A stretch of DNA of 64,000 nucleotides from Atopsyche davidsoni (GCA_022113835.1 JAILWY010000007.1:2237001-2301000); one strand, 5' to 3'; positions 39,501 to 54,500 are shown, counted from the stretch's first letter. Notes: generated by a model not told the origin, from the letters alone. Numbers and translations: made by a program.

Positions 39501-42500
39501 CTCGGTCGCCGACTATGCCCTACCGCGTCCGGCGCGCGTGCGGTCAGATAAGGCTTTCCGTTGAAAAAAAATTTACCAAGCCTTCTTGAAATCAGTTCAG
39601 GAGTTACTCTGCAAAGGAGTGGCAGTGTCTCGATATCTGTAAGCGTGCATAATTTTCTGTGATACGATCGCGTGTGATAGAAGAAAAATCGTCTGTGGCT
39701 CGTCGGTGAGCGGCGGCAGGCTTTGTCGCGATCAGCTGATTTAGCTGGTCCAGCTGGTGGGCGGCGACCTTGAGCGGCTGTCGGGGGGGAGTGTTATGTG
39801 CCAGTGAGCCAAGATGGCGGACACGGAGGGGTACGGGCTCATTCGCCAGGGAGTCGGCGGCGAGGTGCCGGGGCTGGACATGTACTTCGATAAAGTCGTG
39901 CTCGAGCTCAGAGGTAAACACTGCTTGGACTAAGGCATTGGTACTGTGCTTAGTCATTGTGAATATTACGGTTAAACAGTTCGTATTTTAATATATATAA
40001 TTCATCAGCTTTGCAAATTTTTTATATGCCATTAAGTATTCTGCGAAAGTCCGGTAATTTTCGATTCAGTGCACAGTGCTTTATGATCTCAACTTGTGCA
40101 CAATCGGTATATGCCTCATACTGATCCATTCACTTTCATTTATGAATAATAAGGTTTTTTTTTCATAGATATAACATAAAAATAAGTAATATTTTTTACA
40201 AATAAATAAATTTAAATTGGTGTCGTTAATTGGCACAGATTTTGTGTTTGTCAAAAATTTTGAATTAAACGAAACACGTGTATTTTTCACAAAAAAATGT
40301 CTGATTTTTTATAAAACTATAATCAAATAATTTATAAAAAATTAAATTCATTAAACAAACTGCTTGTCTGTATTGACAACCGTATTATGCATACATTATT
40401 CAAACTTTTGCATTGGTGCTGTGTTAATTAGTATCTGAATTCGGAGTGTACAGTTTCTTTCTCTTGCGAGATTCACTTCGCGTTCACACTCGGGTATCAG
40501 TGCAGTTTCGGGTTACACTTGAAGTGTATATTTAAAATATTATGTTACTTTGTACAATTGGACTCATTGAATCTTGAGTATTTGTGCCGTGCTGTGTTTT
40601 GTTGTAAGGTTACAAATGAATAGTACTTTACGTCGATTATCTCTGAGGCAATGAGTGTTTTTAGAAAATGTGTGTGCAGATAATTTTTATACAGGTGTCT
40701 TCAAATTACTAAATGTTATTATATTATTATATACAGTATACTGTATATAATAATTTTTAATGCGCGTGAAACTTATATTAGAAGTTAGACCATTCTGGAT
40801 GGTTTATTTATTATTATTACTAAATTAACAAAAATATATATACCCTACATCTTGCATGAAAATTACTTGGTAACTAACATTTTAAAAAGTTAAAATTTTT
40901 CAAAAATTCAATTAATTACTGTTTCTATGGATTTTTATTTTATTTTTAACACCAAGCGCATTTATTTTACAAATATTTAACATACCAATTTGTTATTATT
41001 AGTTCTTATGATATGTATCTAAAATATATACATTTGTTTAAAATAACATATGCTATCGAAATGTACTATCATATATAAATATACTTTTATTCATAGTAAC
41101 GCAGCGATAAATCTGATATATGTTTATATAATAAGTACGCATTGAAAACAAATACGACAATCTTGTTTTTAATGGTGATATTAAATATCCATTTTATTTA
41201 TTCAACAACGATGCTTTTGTAATAAAACGATTGTGGTTTTATAGTTTTCCAATTTCTGGAGAAATTTATACGTCGTTAACAAGGATCTTTGACTTATCGA
41301 TATTTTCGTATCAAAAATTGATATCCCGATAATGGCCTCATACGAGAGATAAGCTCTGAGTGCTTTTTACCGATATAACCAATATTGTCTACTTTAAGGT
41401 TTCCCAAACTAAATCGTCTTCACGCCTCTTGGAAATATTCATTAAAAAATAAATTTGCTTTAAATTTGCGTTGTCTTTGTTTGTTTCGAAACGATCTAAA
41501 AACGATAATTGTTTATGATATATCTTAAAGAAAATTCTAGAATTTTTTTTCGAGACAAGTCATTTGAACATCCTTGTACGTGTAAATCGATTACTAGAAT
41601 TTTTTTTCGAGACACAAGTCATTTGAACCTACATCCTTGTACGTGTAAATCGATTACTAGAAAACACATTGTTTATATAATATACCTGTATGGATGTACA
41701 CTGCGGATTTATAAAATATTTAATAATAATAAGTAAGAACAGAATTTGTTATTAGGACACCAGAGACTTGTTACCCTTAAGTCATAATATATTATCATTA
41801 CATGTGTTTTGCATATTTTTTTCAGAACGAGTATAATTTTTTTTTATTTCATGTTCTCAATTCATTTTTACTGCTTTAAAGTTATCAATGTTTATTGTTA
41901 ATATAAATTACTTAATTATATCGGCCATGTTAGTATGTATACAGTTTTTTTAAAATATATATTTTCTCATTGTATTATTTTGTTGTCCTCTCTGCTTGTT
42001 TTGGGAAACTGAGGGTTTTTTCACACATGATAAATAGCAGCTTACTCAAGCTGCCTACACAAACAGTAACGGGCCAAAAGCGTCCCCTTTTTCATTTGGC
42101 GTTTCATATTTGCTTTTTAAAAAATATTCATGTATTTTATAATTTACACAATAAGATTATTATGCTAGTAAAAATAAATAATATTAAAAATTTATTTATT
42201 TAAAAAAAAATAATTGTATATATCGGTCAAGTAAACTATTTTCAATTTCTGATTAGTTAAATTGAAAAATAAATATTGCACAATATTTTTTTGATTCGAT
42301 TATCTACTGTGGCCGTAGAATATTCTAGATTTTTTTGTTAGTGCTACATGCTTGTCCGCGCCATGATTGTATTTTTAAAACAAATATAGATAAATTTTAT
42401 TAAAAAATATGTAAAACCCCCCCAACGCGGTTGCGGTCTGGTGATAATGTTGCTAATTATATATTATCGTTTTCATTTGCACATACTTATTTAAGTGCAT

Positions 42501-45500
42501 AGATTCTAATTTGGATGAAAAAAAATTATTTTGAATTGTTTTATTCAGGGGTAGCCCAAACTGGAGATGTAAATTAGTAATTTATTATCGAACTTGAATA
42601 CCAAGAATAAAGGAACGCTATTAGTTAGTAACACTATACACACATGTATGTTCAGATTAGATTAGATAATTTGTAGGGATTTTATTTAAATTAATAAATT
42701 ATACTTGAATGCGGAAGTACACGCTATCTATGCACGGCGGTCATTCTGTTTTCGACGTTTTTACCACTGCGCTATCCATTCGATCGAATGCCTTCGAGAC
42801 GAAGATTTACGAGGTGGCAGCTCCAGCTCCTCTCCCTCTGCGAGTATTCCGGCGCTGGAATGCTTCTGTTTACAGACTTCCTCGTATTATCGTCGGGAAT
42901 GTCGATCCACTCGACCGGAGTCATTCGACGGTTGAATGGAATAAACTGTATACTTCAGAAATATATGATTGACGAATAAAACTGTCGCCGTTTCCTCAGA
43001 GTCATCTCGGAGAGAATAGTTGAGTATTTCATCGTATTCGAGAAGAAACCGTTTCAACCGGAGTCATTCTACGGTACTAAGGTGTTCAACAAATTCGACG
43101 GTCGAATTGAACGTCGAAATCTGAAGAAGGCCTTTGAAAGACAAAAGCGCTCGCAAACAGAAATCGTCGCAATCGCTCAGCCATTTCGTTTTCAATGTCG
43201 TTATATTTATTGTGTAGCGGTTACGTTGTTTTTCCGATTCAGGGCCGATTTCATCTTTTCCCCCGGAGCCCGGAGGAGTCTCCGGGCGAGAAGGAATCCC
43301 TACTACCGTGTAGTGATGGACTGTTGTTTTGTTTGTTTACTTTCGTACATTCCGGTGGCGGCTGCTGTGTTTGTAATTGCTCGAAACACTTTTGTTGTTT
43401 GTTGGTCTGAGGCTAAATTAACACGATGTATCTGTCTTTTTTTAAAAGCTTAAAAATACGTCATTGAAAGCTCTTTCACTCTCTTCAAATTTTATCTACC
43501 CCGTACTTTGGTTAAAGCGAGAAATTCAAACCAGTCTTCAAGTAATACTAAATCTCAATTTTATTTATTTATATATTGAAATGTATATCAACCATTTTAT
43601 TATTTTCTTTTTAATCTTCACGGTGTCAATACATAACAAATAGATGAACAAACATTTTTTTTTATTCAATCAAATAAGTCAAAACTATTTTGCCATGATG
43701 TTATTTGTCGTAACGACTAAAGAACTTCAATCTCAATAAAAACAGGCGACCATATATCATCGCGCGCAGACGTCCAGATACCAGAGTCGCCGCTGCCAAC
43801 CATGTGGCCCTGAGTCTCACTTCGTGCTTAACTTTCAAATCACACCGGCGCACCTTTATATTTTTAAATCACCCAATGGCAATCAATCTTATCTTTTCAA
43901 TGGTCTGTTTAATGTACACTGATGTCAGCGGTGATAATCTTTAATCCACACCAGGCATGCGAGTGACTGTCCGTCTCTTATTAAAGCGGCCTACACCCGT
44001 TGAAACACAATCGACCACCTCTTATTTTGCCAAAGCAAACAACACAAAAAAGGACGGCATTGGTTAATTACCGTTCGGTTGTCTGTTGCGTTGCTACGTG
44101 TGCAGGCTGTTTTACTGTATAAATTGCTAATCTCATGAATATTGTATCAACTTTCATATAAACATCATGCATTAAACATCACAATTACGCTACCAGAAAT
44201 TATTAAAACATGAGAATGTGAATCATTTTAACAATTTATTCCCTTGCATCCAACTATACAGTGTGCACATAAATCGAATAAAAAATTATTTACTTTTTGT
44301 ACGAGTGTACTCGAACCCACTCTCTCTGGCTATTACGGCTTGGTGATTGAATTCTCATTTTTTTTTTTTTGTTTGTAGTAATATTAAGGTGATTAAAACT
44401 AACCATGACGAAAAATGCTAGACTTTTTTTTGGCGATTATAAGATATATCATTGAAATCACATTTCGTGATTTCAGAAATTTAGAATGCAATAACATTTA
44501 TGAATGCAATTTGTGTATTCGTTGTGATGTATGAATTGTACTCTTACTCTCTTTACCAATAAGTATGTATAGTTACATGATAAATCAATTCTATCCTTAA
44601 ATTGGACTCCAGTTATTTCGTGCTGCATTTGGACCCGCTCGTACTGTGCCAAGGATGTGTCATTTAACAGCACTTAGCAACCTCTCGAGATTAGCGCGGG
44701 CGTAAGGCCGACTTAACGAGGTTGTATCTCCGTAAAGTGTGCTCCATTGCGTGCTCGGGAAAACTCGGTAAAATGAGAGCGCCCCTTAACAAATATCACG
44801 GTGGGGGTGTTTTAACGATGCCAATTATCAAGGTGATAAAAATGTATATTTAACGATTTCCAATAAAATGCGCGAATCTGTATATCGCTCTCGGACCAAT
44901 TCTTGGTTTTTTTATGTTTTACTTACAGATTACGTTTTCAAGCTCTTACTTTGAGTTTTCGGGAATTCTTCCTTATTAAATCAGTTTAGAATTCATTTGA
45001 CGGGACAGAGACCGAATCGATCCTAGAAATTCTTTATTATGAGTGAACCATGAAAAATATTTTAAACATTTTATTTTCGTATAAATATATATTTTGATAC
45101 TTTCATTCTGCATTCATGCAAGTATAGCTATTACCGTTTTTTTGTAATTAATAGGTTAACTTTTTTTTTAATAGTAAACTATGAGTTAAATTGAGCCGTC
45201 AGTAAAGAAGCATTATAACGCGAATTTATCAATTAATATATTACAAATATTATCATAAATTTCAAGCCTGAAGTACCTTGTTTGTTTTGAGTTTATCAAG
45301 ACTCGCATTCATCACTCTCCAAGAAATTTAATTAAGAAGTAAACAATTTCACTTGAAATAAATTACCTTCCGTGTTTGAGATTTAATGAAATTGTGTTTA
45401 CAAAACACCAGCCGGCGAATGTAGTAAGATTTTACGCTGTCACAATGTCTAAGCTTATTTCGTTATACGAGGGATTACATTTTAGATTTTGGATTAAGCT

Positions 45501-48500
45501 TATTAGCTCGGGTTAAATATTTTATTTGAAATAAATCTCTTCGAAAAGATCCAGCAAGAATACGATCGAACTGTTATTGGACATTGAGCTTTTAGGAAGA
45601 GAGGGTGCCGTCGGTGTACTTCGGTTAAACTACCGCAAAGTACAAATATACTTTTCTAAAGCGACGGCAATCCATTTCAAAACGATTAAAACTTATCTGA
45701 ACACGCAATCGCCTACGAAAATACGGGAAACGAACTAGAAAATTCCAGCCGAGTGCATTTTTAAATAACATTTGTTCTGTTTTTCAATAGACACGATATT
45801 CGAATATGATAAATGAATTATGTATTTTCCGACTTCTAAAAAAATCTCCAGAGGAAAATTACAATGGACACATGGAACGAAAGGTACACAAGCTCTCCGC
45901 AAGGGAACGTAACAAAGATGTTCTTTGATTCTGTTACGGACGCCGCTGTATACAGGAATACCTGCGGAATTAGCTTTGAATCGACACATGCCCTTGTGAT
46001 GGTATTACTCAACAAACAGTGATCCACCTTGTGGGTTCATGCCCCATCTTTGGTCTTCAGAGACACCAACTGGAGAGCCGATGCCAACAGGAGGGCCTGA
46101 AGTCAGTGGCGAGACACCGAGACACGTTGATGAAGTCACTGGATGGCTTCTTGAAGCTTGTCATCGGAACCATAAAGAAGATAGCTTCAGTCACTCCCAT
46201 ATACAGCACAATTTCGATTGACTAGTTTGGAAAGTTTCCCCAAATTGTGATGACAAACCTTGTACATAACAAGCAAGGTACAAAAAAAAAAATAGACACG
46301 ATATTCAAAATCGATATTTAACCGTAGTGCCTTCCCATTGTGCAGGGGATTCCTAAAATGAAAGTGATGGTACTGTGAGTTTCTGCGGTCCGAGCATCGA
46401 GAAGTCGCACCTGCCTCTGCCACAGAGCGCACCTTTCCGCCGCCCTTCGCGTATCGGGTGTCAGAGGTGGGAAAGGCGCGGGCCGCGATACCCGCGGAAA
46501 ACCCCCTGGAATGCGCGGGGCTTCGGTTTCCACCGGTTTGCCGCGGCACTCGTATCCGTCTCGGATTACCTTTGGCACACTTCGGCGGTCGGCCCTCCGA
46601 TGCTACTCTCGCGCCCCGTTTCTGAAAGACCGATCAATGAAATCAACAGTTGGCTAGCATGGAAGCAATGAAAATCTGAATTATATGCAATTTTCATGTC
46701 CGGTTTCGGAAATATAACTATGAAAAAAAAAACTGTTGTGTAACAAGGCCTGAATGCAGTGTAATGTTTTCCCAATGCTATTCTGAAATGTTAACAGTTG
46801 TTTGTATGTCTATTTTTTGGATTGAACGTCTATCAGATGCGTATTTATTACCCATTACGGGTTTATTATATTATTATTAATATGATTAGGCACATTAGTT
46901 ACTTGGTACTTCGTTCAAAAAGTCCAGTGCTTGCAAATCACTAAATATTGGTTGGCCTGGGCACATTGGTTCACATGTAGAGTATGATTGTTAAAAAGTC
47001 TCGATTAACGGAAGTGATTCGTTAGTACAAGGGTTAGTACACCGGCCATGTAAGCCAGGGGATGTGGGTCAAATCCCACACAAATCACGATGATATTTTT
47101 CTGAGAGTTTCTTTAATCATCTTCTATGTGTAAACTAATGTGCCTAATCATATTAGTAATAGTTGTTTTTATGCCTGTAATTACCTTTTAATCCGTAGTG
47201 TTCGCCAACTGCGATTTCTTGGAATCGAAACAGTTTATGTTCTTTATCTCTTTCAAGTATAGTTTCTGTAAGACATGTCAATTAATCTGCAGTAAATAAT
47301 GTCAGAAATAAGCAATATGTTCACTCAATAAAAGTTCTTAAAATATAAACAACCGCTTGACATAACTATCTAAAAAGTTTCTCATAGTATAAATGAACAA
47401 GGTCACTTTCATCGCCATATTAAATTACCGATCAATGGCTAGTAAAGTCTGAGCAAAGGGAAATGTTCACTCAGTGATTTTACTTTAATATCTTAGAATT
47501 TTAGAGTTGTGTATAGTAATAAATAATATTAATAAAAACGTTAACTTATCCTTGCATTTATGTATTCCAGACGAACGAGAGAGTGTTCAGAAAAAGACAT
47601 TCCAGAAATGGGTGAACTCGCACCTGGTGCGCGTGGGCTGTCGCATTGGCGACTTGTACGTGGACATGCGCGACGGCAAGAACCTCATCAAGCTGCTAGA
47701 GGTGCTCTCGGGGGAGCGACTGGTCAGTCTCAATGCATGTCTTATATTATGATGTTTTAAACTAGTTTTAAATACCAATTTTTTAAGAAATTTCAAAAGA
47801 TTTATTTTCAAAACGTAAGATAGATCGTAAAATTATTTAATAACGTAGTTGATCTTTTGATAATTAATCCTTTACCCCTCTCCTGGGATGTAAGTGTTTT
47901 TTTATTATTATTATTTTTTTTACTATTAACTATTTAAATCTGTTCATTTTTAAAATACTAATAAATATATGATCGAATGCATACATAGAAGGATTATCTT
48001 TGTTAGAATCAGACAAACCAAAGACTGCAGTTGGGGTTTTGCAAGCACAAATAAATATTGCATGCCACACTCAAGTGTACCTTTCTACAAATTACAAAAA
48101 TATAACAAGGAGCAACCTTACGCTTTTGTGTGTTTAATTCTGTTTTTTTAATCACTGTTATAATTGATATGATCATCTGCTTTTATACTCGAAGTTTAAT
48201 TTTTCTAATCCATAGGCTGTCATTTTACATCTCAGCTTTGTGTAGTTGCTAATATAGTGCATTCTGTTTCCAGCCCCGACCCACCAAAGGCAAAATGCGC
48301 ATCCATTGCCTGGAAAACGTAGACAAGGCTCTGCAGTTCCTGCGAGAGCAGCGCGTCCACCTGGAGAACATGGGTTCCCACGATATTGTGGACGGCAACC
48401 CTCGCCTTAACCTTGGCCTTATCTGGACCATCATCCTGCGCTTCCAGGTAAATATTATTCCAGTTTACATGATGCTGTTCTTGGGCTTTATGTTAAACTG

Positions 48501-51500
48501 TCCAAGTCCTTGTTTCGATAAATAGCAACCTTAAATATCTTCTTTTTTTTTGAACTAAGAAAGTAAATATCTGTATATTGTCGGTGAAAATTTCAAACCT
48601 TGTAAATTCAATTTTATTTAAAAATGAGATGTTTTCATTTTTTTTGTAAAACTACTCACAAAAATGTATTATTTTATTTGTTTATGGTTTCATTAGTCTC
48701 ATTTCTCTCTCTACTGCGCGTCATACATTACACTTTTTTTATTCAGATTCAAGATATCACGATCGAAGAAACCGACAACAAGGAGACAAAGTCCGCAAAG
48801 GACGCTCTGCTGCTCTGGTGCCAGATGAAGACAGCTGGTTACCACAATGTGAACGTGCGCAACTTCACCACCTCTTGGCGCGACGGCCTGGCTTTCAATG
48901 CCATCATCCACAAGCACCGCGCAGATCTCATCCAGTTCGAGAAACTGTCCAAGAGCAACCCCATCTACAACCTCAACAATGCCTTCAACACGGCTGAGGA
49001 CAAACTGGGGCTCACCAAGCTGTTGGATGCTGAAGGTGAGATCTTGAAATACTTATTGTTTTTCAAAGTAATACAGTCAAACCTTTATAACGGATACCAA
49101 AGTCACAATATATTAAAAGCCGGTTACCTTTTTTAATATTAAGAAGTTAACTGTCGATGAAGTTTGTAGCTTAGGTATTGGTGGCTTGAGTAGATGGAAT
49201 CCAGAGGGTTGCAGCTCTCGGAGTGTACTTGAAGGATCCTTTTACACAATTGTAATGGTCACGGTTACATCACTCGTCTGCTCTCTGCAGCTGTATTTGA
49301 AAGGAGACTGCCAGTGCGGCCTTTGATATTCTTACAAGAAAAGAGTCTTCTTGATAAACTAAAACCCGTATAGTAAAAGATCAATATATTATTTGATTAG
49401 TTAGTTAGTTGAGATACTTGGTATATGCAATCCCTCTTAATTGATCAATAAATCTATTTTTTTATATAATATTGTATGATGTATTAGTTCCAAGCTATTT
49501 CTGTATTGTTCATACTAATTGAACATTTAGTTTGGTCTCAATATCAGTATACCAGTAACGGAGTCAAATATCAATCTTGAAATGCGCAGATTGATTTCAT
49601 GTCCCCGGAGTGCGTTTAGTTTCTGCTTCAGTGGACGGCGCTGCACACAGAATGAGCTATTTCTCTTCTACGCTCATATGTGCTAATATACAACACAGTA
49701 CCTGTGTCTGAAATAGACTTTTGTACTCCGAAATACTTACGGTTAATGTAAGATTACTGTGCGTGGTTTGCTAGTTGAAAATAGTTTAAAACTTTTAATG
49801 CTAATGTAGTGGAAGTTTGGTGTGTTAAAAAATGGAAGCTAAGTGACAAGTGAATGATTAATTTTTCTGTTTTATATTTTCTTGGAGTTTTGTCTATCTG
49901 GATAAAATATTATAGACAAATGGTAAATGTCAGATAGATATTAGCATTTATGACGTGAAATTGAAAACTGTAAAATGAATACAAAAGATTGTATTTTATT
50001 TCATAAATATTCTTTTAGATCCTTAGGTTTTCAAAGAAGTTTCACAATTTACTATTTTGAATCATTTCAAATCTTAAATTTTTTTTCTTTGTAACTGGTT
50101 CGACATGACTGACTAAGAAAAAGCTGAAAAAAAACCATGTAAAAATAATCATAGTAGTGCATATGACTGTTCAGATTTTTATTGAGCCTGGGTATAGCAC
50201 ATTTTACTAGAGTCCTTAGCTTAAACACAATCAATCAGGGTTCTATTTGATAGGAGACCTTGATTAAAAGAAATCCATCACAAAACTAATGCTTCCAGAC
50301 TAGGCATAAGAATGTACATTGTGAATATAATAATATCTTACTGTGTTATTTTCAGACATTTTCGTGGAGCATCCTGATGAGAAGTCAATCATCACATATG
50401 TGGTCACCTACTACCACTACTTCAGCAAGATGAAGCAGGAAACTGTCCAGGGCAAGCGTATTGGCAAGGTTGTCGGTATTGCTATGGAAAACGACCGCAT
50501 GGTCCAAGAATACGAATCCCTTACCAGGTCAGTCAACATACCACGCAACAGATATCGACAGTTCAGCGAGTGCAGAGTTATACGCTTTATATGCTTTAAC
50601 AGCCTTAATTGATGGGTCACACCTATTTTTTAAAAACCTACCGAAAGCGATATAATTTATCAACTCAGATTTCACAAAACACTATTTTGCTTAAATACTG
50701 ATCTGCCCTTCAAAAACTGATTGTATTGCTTGTTCCAGTGATCTGCTGCAGTGGATCGAGAGCACGATCGAGGCTCTGGGAGACCGCACCTTCGCCAACT
50801 CCCTGGTCGGTGTTCAGCAACAGTTGGGACAATTCGCCAACTACAGAACCGTCGAGAAACCTCCCAAGTAAGAACACTTGCAAATATCTATAATTCATTT
50901 ATTTATTCAAGATCTACTTTTGTAATTTAACTAGTTTAGCACTATTGGTTATATCAAATTTGAGACCTGCGGTTGACATTTGGAATTAGCAATAACAGAT
51001 TGTGCTGGTGAATCCTCCTTTCTATTAAATCTAAAAAAATAATCAATATTTTTGACAGAGATAACTTGATGGAATTCCATTTTAATAAAATACTTGAGTA
51101 ATTTTTCGATAATGCCAATATCCAATATCAACACCAATAAAAATTAGCATGTGGAAAAAAATCTTATTTTTATCTTAAAAAGTATTTTATTTAAAAAATT
51201 AAATCTACAAAAGATTACAACAAAAAACCATAGATTTTACTATGGTAATGTCAAAGTAGAAACACTAATAGAATTTTGACAAGCAGTGTGAATTCTGTGT
51301 CTGCAGTCAAATAGCCAATCCATCCTTAATCCAAGTTTTATTTTGTCCAGTTTTGCCCATAGTAAGTGATTTGATTGTACATCAAGTGTAATCTTAAGAA
51401 TATATCAATTGCATGAGCTGTAGTAATAAATCTAATATCCAAATTTTTTTTTTGTCCAATTTTGCCCATAATAAGTGATTTAATTGTGCTGCAAGTGTTA

Positions 51501-54500
51501 ACTTAAGAATATGTCAATTGCATGAGCTATGCTCATAACCAAGAGTGAGAATGAGAAATATCTGGAAGGATTATTGGACTATTTTTTTGTTTCTAGGTTT
51601 GTGGAGAAGGGTAACCTTGAAGTGCTGCTGTTCACTCTGCAGTCCAAGATGCGCGCCAACAACCAGCGGCCTTACACTCCCAAGGAGGGGGCCATGATCT
51701 CTGATATCAACCGCGCCTGGGAGCGCCTCGAGAAGGCTGAGCATGAGCGCGAGCTGGCCCTGCGCGAGGAGCTCATCCGACAGGAGAAACTGGAGCAGCT
51801 GGCTGCCAGGTAACTATACCTCAATCACACACTTGTTATCAGTTGATTTGGTTTCTAGGGTGTAAATTAATCCCTGAGGTCCCAGCACAGGGACTGAAAT
51901 ATCAGAGGAAAGTCTTATTTATTATACCCAACATTTGCTTGTCTTAATGTTATTCAACATTAATATACATTACTATTATTTCAGATTCAACCGCAAGGCA
52001 TCTATGCGTGAGACATGGCTGTCCGAGAACCAGCGCCTTGTCAGCCAAGACAACTTTGGTTTCGATTTGGCAGCTGTGGAGGCTGCTGCCAAGAAGCATG
52101 AGGCTATTGAGACCGACATCCTTGCCTATGAAGAACGCGTCCAGGCTGTGGTTGCCGTCTGCTCTGAACTGCAGACTGAGAGGTGAGCTAGTTCATTCTC
52201 TACAAATATTAAAACTTCTTTATTAAATTTCTGAAATAAAAGGGAATATATTATATTTTCTGCACTTCGGAGCATAGATCAACAAATATTCTGACCTTTT
52301 TACATTATTGTCGTCAGCTATTTTCCTTCTACTAAAAATCGATAACGCACAAGAAATACTGGCACATCTATCTTTTATACTGAAAAAAGTCAACCCAGTT
52401 TCTTTTTTTACTATTGACTAATTTGATTGTTTGTTTACAGATACCATGATGTGGAGCGTGTGAGTGCCCGCCGTGACAATGTGCTGCGCCTGTGGGTGTA
52501 CCTCATCGAGTTGCTGAAGGCTCGGCGTGGGCGGCTGGAGCTGTCTCTGCAGCTACAGCAGAACTTCCAGGTACACTCAATTTGAATTGAATAGAATAAA
52601 AAAAACAAATCTTCTCTTGTACCTTTAAAGTTAAACATCAAGGTGTATTAAAAATAGGTCTTAAACTAATTTTAAACACATCAAATATTGATATTTGTTG
52701 TTTTCTAGGAAATGCTATACATCCTGGACTCTATGGAAGAGATCAAACTGCGTTTACTGACCGACGACTATGGCAAGCACCTCATGGGAGTGGAAGACCT
52801 CTTGCAGAAGCACTCCCTTGTGGAGGCTGACATCAACGTTCTGGGAGAGAGGGTCAAGGTATGTACACTTTGTTAAATCATAAAATCATGTTGTTTAGGT
52901 GAAGTTCGCTCTTTATTTAATTCCCTGTTCTTTGCAGAAATGCAATGTATTATTTTACCTTTCTCGTGAAAATATTTGAGGTGGCCTGTTGGAGATGTTG
53001 ATTTGAATTATTGTATTGCAGAGCGTGGTGCAGCAGAGCCAGCGCTTCTTGGAGCAGGAGGAGGGCTACCGGCCCTGTGACCCTGCCATCACAGTGGAGC
53101 GCATCCAGCAACTGGAAGACGCCTATGGAGAACTGGTGCGACTGGCCATTGAGCGCAGGTATGGACTGCTTCATACTAAAACCTACCACTCGTAGGGTTG
53201 AATTAAGTCTTTTTACTAATCTAATTTTGAATATGATTTCCAGAAAGCGCCTGGAAGACAGCCGCAAGCTGTGGCAGTTCTACTGGGACACCGCTGATGA
53301 GGAGAACTGGATCAAGGAGAAAGAGCAGATCGTGTCGGCCGAAGACATTGGCCACGATCTTACCACTGTCTACCTGTTGGTCAGCAAGCACAAGGCCCTG
53401 GAGGGAGAGGTCAAGTCCCACGAGCCTCAGCTCATGGCCGCTGCTGCTGTTGGAGACGAGCTCGTCAAGGATGGACATTTCGGAGCCGACAGAATCCAGG
53501 TAATATTGCAAAAATATCAGAGAAAAATAATTTATTGAAAAAATTTTAAATATTGGATTTATTGAAAATTTATTTGAGATATTTTTCCCTCAAATGACTA
53601 ATTGCCTTTTTGTGCTTGAAGGATCGTCTGCGTGAGATCCTGTCACAATGGAGTCACCTTCTGGACGTTGTCGCTCTGCGCCGCAACCGACTCGACTCCG
53701 CCATTCGCTACCACCAACTGTTCGCTGATGCTGACGATGTTGATATCTGGATGCTGGATACCCTCAGGTGACGTGTCATTCTTATTCACATCCAATACAA
53801 TTTTTCAAATTATTCAGTTTATGTTATTGTATATTGATTTTATAATCTGTCGGATGCAGACTGGTGTCTTCGGAAGATGTGGGCCGTGATGAGGCTCAAG
53901 TACAGAGCCTGCTGAAGAAGCACAAGGATGTTACCGACGAACTCAAGAACTATGCCGGAGTCATTCAGCAACTCAAGCAACAGGTATATAATTAATAACA
54001 TTTATAATGTACCTCAGTCAATTATCTTCTGTACCTTTTAACCTTTAATAGCAAATATTTGCTATAATGTAATTACTGTCATATCACAAGTCAAATACAA
54101 CTTTTAATATTACTACTATAATTACATCCCAGACTTTTCAAAAATAATATTATGCTATGAATACTAATTCAAAAATTATTTTAACAATATTTTTTCTCAC
54201 ATTTTGAGTTCTCGTATACAGTCATGTTGTATTTTTGGTAGATATGGTGATTGTTTAGAAAAAGCTAATTGCTTGTGTTGAAATTGCAGGCAGAGTCACT
54301 GGCTCCGGAAGATGCTCAGGCTCCGGAGGTGATCGAGCGCCTGGCCTCCATCGACTCGCGTCATGGAGAGCTGACGGAGCTGGCCCGCCTGCGCCGCCAG
54401 CGCCTGCTAGACGCCCTGTCATTGTGCAAGCTGCTCTCCGAGGCCACCGACGCCGAGCAGTGGATCGCCGAGAAGGACCGCATGCTCAGCACCATGGTGC

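Larger units (their letters stand above)
36544..39813. other. Intron after exon 1A, leading to exon 1B promoter
   Basis: No coding sequence is supported. It contains half of the dispersed inverted-repeat MITE (about 37,745-37,803) and a TGACGTCA palindrome at 38,487. GC rises from 39,340 onwards towards exon 1B. Confidence 0.6.
39914..47570. other. Intron between exon 1B and exon 2
   Basis: Mostly very AT-rich with no gene. Named contents are a 32-base perfect palindrome (40,723), a tandem duplication (41,537-41,656), a MITE (about 43,980-44,118), a GC island (46,380-46,640) and an inverted-repeat element with a tRNA-Thr-like core (46,873-47,160). Confidence 0.6.

Noticed and set aside
42705..43453. 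Frames of 60-120 codons on the + strand, GC-richer than their surroundings
   Set aside because: Several frames are open at once, there is no known domain, and a small repeated CGGAGTCATTC motif is present. I could not support a gene.
44295..44350. Minus-strand tRNA-like sequence with GGTTCGAGT box B
   Set aside because: Only the B box is convincing. There is no acceptor stem and no clear A box, so neither a tRNA gene nor a SINE is claimed.
46019..46225. Two overlapping 60-68 codon frames on the + strand
   Set aside because: Normal-looking codons but no known domain, splice context or conservation evidence.
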